This document shows, piece by piece, positions 59,417 to 64,000 of a stretch of DNA of 64,000 nucleotides; the stretch's first letter is position 1, and the number at the start of each line of letters is the position of its first letter. The translations under genes and the position numbers were made by a program. The notes under the pieces were generated by a model. The model did not search any database, was not told the origin of the DNA, and was given only the letters and a program-made list of their open reading frames with translations. Source of the DNA: Elusimicrobiota bacterium (lineage in GTDB: Bacteria; Elusimicrobiota; Elusimicrobia; UBA1565; JACRDR01). Location: assembly GCA_016194745.1 (NCBI GenBank), contig JACQBA010000011.1, forward strand, positions 372,001-436,000, written 5' to 3'.

Positions 59417-61018
59417 TTACTTAACTTCCTGAAGCGATTGCCGCGCGGCGGCGTAGTTTCCCGCGGCGACCTTCATGAACACGTCCAGCATCCGCGACGC
59501 GGCGGCTTCCCGCTGGACGATGCGCCGGGCCCAGGAGCTCCGGGGCGCCAAGCGCACGATCCATCGATCGAACAGGATGCGCCACCATGCGCGCGCGGGA
59601 TGGGCGTCGAGCATCCGGTACGGCACGGTGGACAGGATGCCGACCTCGTCCTCGAGCCCCGCGCGGAGCCGCTTCGCTTCGGAGACGCGCTTATCGAGCT
59701 GGTCCCAGAGCTCAATGTAGGCGTTACTGCCGAGATCGGCAAGAGAACGAGTCTCGAGCTCCAGAGCTTTCTTGATGCGATCGTTGAGCTTGTCGCCTTG
59801 CGAGAGATAGGCCGCGCGCGCGGACTCCTCCGCGGGGCACGCCTGGATGCGGTCGCGGAGCTCGACGCCCCAAAAGCCGGATAGGGCCTCCAGGCGCTGC
59901 ACGTCCTCCTCGAGCGACGCCGCGGTGATCCAACGCGCCGCGTTCTTCTGCCGCCGGCCGAGTTCCTTCAGGAACGCGGGCGTGATCTTCGAGCGGTCCT
60001 TCGCCTGCTCCGCGAGCTCGCGAAACGCCCGCGTCGCGTCGGCGGCTTGCTCAAGGGTCTTGAGCCGCTTCGCGAAGCGTTCGCTCAGCTCCTTGCCCGC
60101 GCCCTTCTTTTCGAGCTCCGCCAACACGTTCGGATCCTTGAGCTTGTCCGGCCCGAGCTCGCGTCCGAGGCCGAGCATCCCGGCGAGAGTCCACGCCTTC
60201 TGATATCTCCAGCCCGCATGCAGGCGGTCGATGTCGAAGCGGAGCTCGAAGAACGGATGAAGGAGAGTCGCCGCGTCGAGCTTGCCAGTCTCCACCAGCT
60301 TGGTCGCGCCCGGCACTCGGCGCTGATTGAGCCGGCTTTGATAGGCCTGAACGTACGGGGAGTACCCCGTGGGATTGGTCGTGCTCAGCCGGTCGTAGAC
60401 GGCGGCGCCGGCGAACGTCGACGGGCCGCCCGAGGCGGGGCCGACGTTGCCTCCTCCTCCGCTTTGCGGTCCCGACGGCGCCTTCTCCAACGTCCCGCTC
60501 TGTCCGTCGAAGATGCGCTTGAGGGATTCCCGCTGCTCTTCCTCGGAGATGTTCAGCTCGAGCTTGATCTTCTTGGACTCCTGTCCGGCGGCGTTGAGGC
60601 GGCCGAAAATCCCCGTATACCTCTTGGGATTGAGCTGGAACAGCCGTTGGATGCGGTGCGTGAGGGACGCCTCGAACGTCTTGGTGCCGTGGGCGTCGTC
60701 CTGCGCGAAGCCGTAGGCGAGGCGCGCCGAATCTATGGGGTGCTCGCGGATCCATTGATCCGCCTCTTGGCTCGAGATCGCGGCGTCGTCCGATTTCTGG
60801 ACCTTCGCGCCCAGGCTGGAGCGGAGGATGCGGTCGCGCAGCGCCACTCTCGCCCCTGCGTCCTCCATGAGGCGTTTGGCGATGTCGAGGACCGCGCGGT
60901 CTTCCTCCGTCTCGACGGCGGCCTCGTTGCTGATCGACGGGGGGTCCGCCGCCCTTGCGCCGGAGGCGAGCAGCGCCGCCAGGAGGATCGCCGCTCGGCC
61001 CTTCGTCATCGCGCGCAT
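59417..61018 (-). CDS. large exported helical protein, unknown
   Basis: A 533-residue protein (start ATG 61018; ATG 61009 also possible). Signal peptide of about 22 residues (LLASGARA), then mostly charged helices with some coiled-coil potential, a Gly/Ser-rich linker near residue 175 (GPQSGGGGNVGPASGGPS), and C-terminal helices rich in Arg/Trp. No family is recognised. A TATACT -10-like element lies just upstream. Confidence 0.7.
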   Translation of the reverse strand: MRAMTKGRAAILLAALLASGARAADPPSISNEAAVETEEDRAVLDIAKRLMEDAGARVALRDRILRSSLGAKVQKSDDAAISSQEADQWIREHPIDSARLAYGFAQDDAHGTKTFEASLTHRIQRLFQLNPKRYTGIFGRLNAAGQESKKIKLELNISEEEQRESLKRIFDGQSGTLEKAPSGPQSGGGGNVGPASGGPSTFAGAAVYDRLSTTNPTGYSPYVQAYQSRLNQRRVPGATKLVETGKLDAATLLHPFFELRFDIDRLHAGWRYQKAWTLAGMLGLGRELGPDKLKDPNVLAELEKKGAGKELSERFAKRLKTLEQAADATRAFRELAEQAKDRSKITPAFLKELGRRQKNAARWITAASLEEDVQRLEALSGFWGVELRDRIQACPAEESARAAYLSQGDKLNDRIKKALELETRSLADLGSNAYIELWDQLDKRVSEAKRLRAGLEDEVGILSTVPYRMLDAHPARAWWRILFDRWIVRLAPRSSWARRIVQREAAASRMLDVFMKVAAGNYAAARQSLQEVK

Positions 61019-61057
61019 CCCAGCTAGTATAGGCCCGCCGAAGTGGCCAGGCAAGTG

Positions 61058-61771
61058 TCAGCGGTCGACGCGGGCGGGATGCAGCCGCTTTCGGCCCGCC
61101 CAGACGGCGCCGTCGTCGTCGATGCGCAGCGCCGCGGTCGGCGGGGGGGCGAGGGCCGGATCCCGCACCATCTCGTCGGGATCCGAGGGCAGCCGGACGT
61201 AGCGCGGAGCGTTCCCTTCGAGATGGGAGCGCACAAGGGCGAAGCGTCCTCCCGGAGACAGGATCGCGAGCTCGATGACGCCGTCTCTACGGACGCTCCG
61301 CAGGCGCTGCCCGAGATAGTTGTACAGCGCCGCTCCCGCCCTGCCGTCCGCGTCGCGTTCGACCACGAGGACCGTCTCGCCGTCCTCGCTGACGGCCGCC
61401 GGCTCCACATTCCGGGGCGCGTCTGCGAGCTCGTCGCGCCAGAGCTCCTTTCCGTGAGTCCCCATATACCGGAGGCTGCGGACCTCGCCCACTTGCTCCC
61501 AGAACCAGGCGAATCGTCCGTTCGACGAGGCGCCGCCGCGTCCGACGCGGAGGACGCGCTCGCCGCCGACCTCCTGCAGCCATTGCCCCGTGGAAAGCTC
61601 TTGGACGACGGTGCCGGAGGAGTCGTACAGCGCGATGGAGGTCGGAGTCTTGATCCAGCCTTGCGCCGCGGCGACCTGCGGCCTTTTCGGGAGGTCGGGG
61701 CCCGCCCCCTTCTCCTCTCCCGCCGACGCGGGAAGCACGGGGAGCAGGAAAGCGAGGACCGCCGCCCTCAT
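61058..61771 (-). CDS. exported beta-rich protein, unknown
   Basis: A 237-residue protein with a signal peptide (LAFLLPVLPASAG). The mature part shows repeated strands with W/D motifs (TSIALYDSSGTVVQELSTGQ, GRFAWFWEQVGEVRSLRY, GGRFALVRSHLEGNAPRY), suggesting a partial beta-propeller. Its ATG overlaps the stop of the PrcB-like gene (ATGA), placing it in the TldD operon. Function unknown. Confidence 0.72.
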   Translation of the reverse strand: MRAAVLAFLLPVLPASAGEEKGAGPDLPKRPQVAAAQGWIKTPTSIALYDSSGTVVQELSTGQWLQEVGGERVLRVGRGGASSNGRFAWFWEQVGEVRSLRYMGTHGKELWRDELADAPRNVEPAAVSEDGETVLVVERDADGRAGAALYNYLGQRLRSVRRDGVIELAILSPGGRFALVRSHLEGNAPRYVRLPSDPDEMVRDPALAPPPTAALRIDDDGAVWAGRKRLHPARVDR

Positions 61772-62244
61772 CAGGGTTCTTGTGCGATGGAAAGCTTGAG
61801 CGTCGTCTTTCGGAAGAGCTTCACGCCGTAGGGATTCGTGAGCACTTGGATCACCATGCGGCCCTTGCCGGGCTTCTTCTCGCGAAAGCGGATCACGGCT
61901 TTTCCGTCGGCGACGCGGGGTTCCAGAAATTCCACGGAGTATCCGCCGGTGTTCCGGGTTCCCAGGAACACGGCGACCGCGACATGCTTGGCGAAGTCGG
62001 CCGCGGGCGCGTCCGCTCCGATCGACGTCTTCCAGGCCCGCTCCCACGAAGCGCGGTCCGAGATGATGAGCGAGCGCGCCTTCGACTCGTTGGACGCCGT
62101 GCCGGTCCATTGCTGGGGGCTCGCGTCGGCCGGGGACAGTTCGATCATGGACGGGGTCTCCTTGGCGGGCGTCTTCGATTTGGAGGCGGCGTGTGCCGCG
62201 TCGGCCGCCAACAAGAGCGACAGCGCGGCCGCGGCGGCGATCAT
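61771..62244 (-). CDS. PrcB C-terminal-like exported protein
   Basis: A 157-residue protein: signal peptide (ALSLLLAADAAHA), then a single small beta domain with VAVAVFLGTRNTGGYSVEF and KKPGKGRMVIQVLTNPY, which matches the PrcB C-terminal (protease-complex) domain. The TGGYS motif is the diagnostic part. It overlaps the TldD gene stop (ATGA) and the next gene, so the three are coupled. Confidence 0.75.
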   Translation of the reverse strand: MIAAAAALSLLLAADAAHAASKSKTPAKETPSMIELSPADASPQQWTGTASNESKARSLIISDRASWERAWKTSIGADAPAADFAKHVAVAVFLGTRNTGGYSVEFLEPRVADGKAVIRFREKKPGKGRMVIQVLTNPYGVKLFRKTTLKLSIAQEP

Positions 62245-63650
62245 TGGACGCCTCCGACGAGGAGTTTGGGAATGCGGAGCGTGGGTTGGCCGTCCGAGAC
62301 GGGCACGCCCTGCCCCTCCTTGCCGCACGTGCCGATCGCCCAGCCGAGGTCGCTGCCCAGGCGATCGATCGACTTGAGCACCTCGGGGCCCACGCCGAGA
62401 AGGTTCGCGTCGCGCACCATGTGCCGCACGCGTCCGTCTTCCACGAAGAATCCCTCTTCGACCTCGAAGACGAATTCGCCGGTGGCCGTGTCGACTTGGC
62501 CGCCGCCCATGCGGGTGACGAACAGCCCGCGCGCCAGTTCTTTCACGATGACGTCCGGATCGTCCTTTCCCGAGGCGATGTACAGGTTCGACATCCGCGG
62601 GATCGGCTTGTGGTGATAGGACTCCCGGCGGCCGTGCGCGTTGGACGCGAGACCGTCCTTGATGGCCGTGACGCGGTCGTAGAGGTAGCCGCAGTGGACG
62701 CCGTTTTGGACGACGGGCACGGGGGTCGCCGCGACGCCTTCGTCGTCGACGGCGTAGGAGCCGCGCGCGAACGGAAGCGTGGGATCGTCGATGATGGTCA
62801 GGAATTCCGGCGCCACGATCTTGCCCAGCGTTCCGCGATAATGGGGAGAGGTGCCTTCTTGGACATGGTCGGCCTCGAGGGAGTGGCCGATGGCCTCGTG
62901 GACGAAGGTCCCGCCCGCCGCGCTCGAGAGCACGACCGCCATCTCGCCGGCCTTGGACGGCGGGGCCGTTAGCTTCTCGACGGCGCGTCTGGCCGCGACC
63001 ATCCCGGCATCGACCGGGTCTTTCTCGAGGAAAAGCTCCCAGCCCTTGAGGCCGCCGATGACTTCGTAACCCGTCTGAAGCACGCCGTCCTTTTCCGCGG
63101 TTACTTGGATCGACAAGATGACGGTCCGGCGCTCCTCCCGGCGGCAGTCCCCCTCGGACGTGGCGATGAGGAACGCCTTGGAGCGTTCCGCGTAGGTCAA
63201 CGAGACCTGGCGGATGTGGGGGACGTCCGCCCGTATGGCGCGGTCGACGCTCCCGAGAAGCGCGATCTTGGCTTCGAAGGGGACTCCCTCCGGCGCGTTG
63301 GCGACGGGGTTGGAATGGGTCGTCAGCGGCGCGAGCGGCTTGGGCCGAGGCGACGTCGCGCTCGTGCCGCGCAGGCGGCGGCTCAACGCGATCGCCGCAT
63401 CGGCGTCGACGCGATTGAGGCTGCCGAAGACGGTCTCGACGGCCGGCAGCCCCGAGCTCGTCCGCGCGGACGAGCGGCGGAGGTAACGCAGGCCGACGCC
63501 CCGGTCGGAGCCGGAGGTCATCTCCTCCGCACGCGAATCCTCGAAATGGATGCTCGTTCCGTTCGACTCCTCGACATAGACCTCCGAGTAGTCCGCGCCT
63601 CCCAGGCACGGCTCCCAGGCGCTCGGGACGACGTCCTTCAGCAGTTCCAT
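62241..63650 (-). CDS. tldD: TldD-family metallopeptidase
   Basis: A 469-residue TldD/PmbA protein. N-terminal LGGADYSEVYVEESNGTSIH; the metal-binding HEAIGHSLEAD (H-E-x3-H); and the C-terminal GGGQVDTATGEFVFEVEEGF. TldD acts with TldE/PmbA to process peptides such as antitoxins and modified peptides. No second tldD/pmbA gene is in the window. It starts an operon of three. Confidence 0.9.
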   Translation of the reverse strand: MELLKDVVPSAWEPCLGGADYSEVYVEESNGTSIHFEDSRAEEMTSGSDRGVGLRYLRRSSARTSSGLPAVETVFGSLNRVDADAAIALSRRLRGTSATSPRPKPLAPLTTHSNPVANAPEGVPFEAKIALLGSVDRAIRADVPHIRQVSLTYAERSKAFLIATSEGDCRREERRTVILSIQVTAEKDGVLQTGYEVIGGLKGWELFLEKDPVDAGMVAARRAVEKLTAPPSKAGEMAVVLSSAAGGTFVHEAIGHSLEADHVQEGTSPHYRGTLGKIVAPEFLTIIDDPTLPFARGSYAVDDEGVAATPVPVVQNGVHCGYLYDRVTAIKDGLASNAHGRRESYHHKPIPRMSNLYIASGKDDPDVIVKELARGLFVTRMGGGQVDTATGEFVFEVEEGFFVEDGRVRHMVRDANLLGVGPEVLKSIDRLGSDLGWAIGTCGKEGQGVPVSDGQPTLRIPKLLVGGVQ

Positions 63651-63660
63651 CGGGACTTCC

Positions 63661-64000
63661 CTACTGGCGGGGCTTCGGCAGCGTGAACGCGACCTCGGTC
63701 CCCTCGTTCAGTCGCGAATCGATGCGCACTTGGCCGCCGTGGTGTTGGATGACCTTCTTAACGAACGGAAGGCCGAGGCCCCAGCCCTCGACTTGGCCCG
63801 TGAAGGACGACTCCACCTGGTAGAACTTGCGGAAGATCTTGTCCTGATCTTCCGGGGGAATGCCGGGCCCTTGGTCCTTGACGTGCACGCAGACCTGCCC
63901 GTCCTTGGCGTCTGACCAAATGGAAACGGATTTCTCCGGCTTCACGTTGAACTTCACTCCGTTCTCGATGAGATTCTTGACGACGTCCTTGATGAGCCCC
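63661..64000 (-). CDS. histidine kinase, C-terminal part (cut by window edge)
   Basis: Only the ATPase end is present. On the minus strand from the edge the frame reads KDVVKNLIENGVKFNVKP (N box), DQGPGIPPEDQDKIFRKFYQ (G1) and GWGLGLPFVKKVIQHHGG (G2), with the usual end. The frame is open to the window edge and no start is visible, so a HisKA or sensor domain lies beyond it. It lies 10 nt upstream of the tldD gene and may be cotranscribed. Confidence 0.92.
   Translation of the reverse strand, partial: GLIKDVVKNLIENGVKFNVKPEKSVSIWSDAKDGQVCVHVKDQGPGIPPEDQDKIFRKFYQVESSFTGQVEGWGLGLPFVKKVIQHHGGQVRIDSRLNEGTEVAFTLPKPRQ

Noticed and set aside
1-64000. CRISPR arrays, tRNA or rRNA genes, transposases, prophage
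   Set aside because: I saw no repeat-spacer array, no tRNA-like cloverleaf, no rRNA segment and no transposase or integrase; a covariance-model scan would be needed for small RNAs.

Overview
The window is GC-rich DNA from a Gram-negative bacterium: it has a TolC-type channel, TonB/ExbB/ExbD with a TonB-dependent receptor, outer-membrane barrels and many signal peptides. It is almost entirely chromosomal coding sequence with tight ATGA/GTGA overlaps. I see no rRNA, tRNA, CRISPR array, insertion sequence or phage gene. The gene mix (group III PPi-type phosphofructokinase, LacD-like aldolase, SPFH/NAD-kinase-like pair, many response regulators) is compatible with a high-GC Elusimicrobiota-like lineage, but nothing here proves the phylum.

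Layout. 1-6.0 kb (minus): an operon with a LacD-type aldolase, phosphofructokinase, a HAMP protein, a TolC-family protein, a patatin lipase, a TPR protein and the start of dapF. 6.1-8.0 kb (minus): an outer-membrane protein and a HEAT-repeat protein. 8.1-17.1 kb: SPFH and NAD-kinase-like pair, response regulator and dnaE, Nudix hydrolase, cNMP-binding/patatin fusion, and a duplicated secreted protein. 17.2-21.3 kb: a regulatory module made of a response regulator, a PAS histidine kinase and an NtrC-type activator, divergent from a short, divergent sigma-54 (RpoN)-like protein.

21.3-42.6 kb is the most interesting part. It is a stress/redox island: YceI, porin, an ABC-transporter operon with FMN-binding-like and Cys-rich proteins, a Cys-rich PAS kinase, two hemerythrin-like proteins, a c-type cytochrome, Hsp20, three universal stress proteins, a ribosome hibernation factor, a CBS-domain protein, a VIT/CCC1-type transporter, a MatC-type permease and a CHAD protein. 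Almost every transcription unit is preceded by a -24/-12 sigma-54-type element of the form GG-N8-GTTGC. I count 16 with the exact GG/GC spacing and two degenerate ones, several as back-to-back divergent pairs, usually placing the predicted transcript start 2-60 nt before the start codon. With the local RpoN-like factor, activator and kinase, this looks like a self-contained sigma-54 regulon. Two of its genes are broken: a c-type cytochrome lipoprotein with in-frame stops, and an LDH with a large internal deletion.

42.7-45.6 kb (minus): ChaN-like protein and transketolase. 45.7-53.5 kb: an iron-uptake locus (exbB, exbD, tonB, TonB-dependent receptor, PiuC-type hydroxylase, PepSY protein) followed by a flavin-dependent halogenase-like gene, with Fur-like palindromes before exbB and before the halogenase. 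53.6-64 kb: response regulator, two tandem NlpC/P60 proteins, M28 peptidase, DUF190 and CrcB, three exported proteins, TldD and a truncated histidine kinase.
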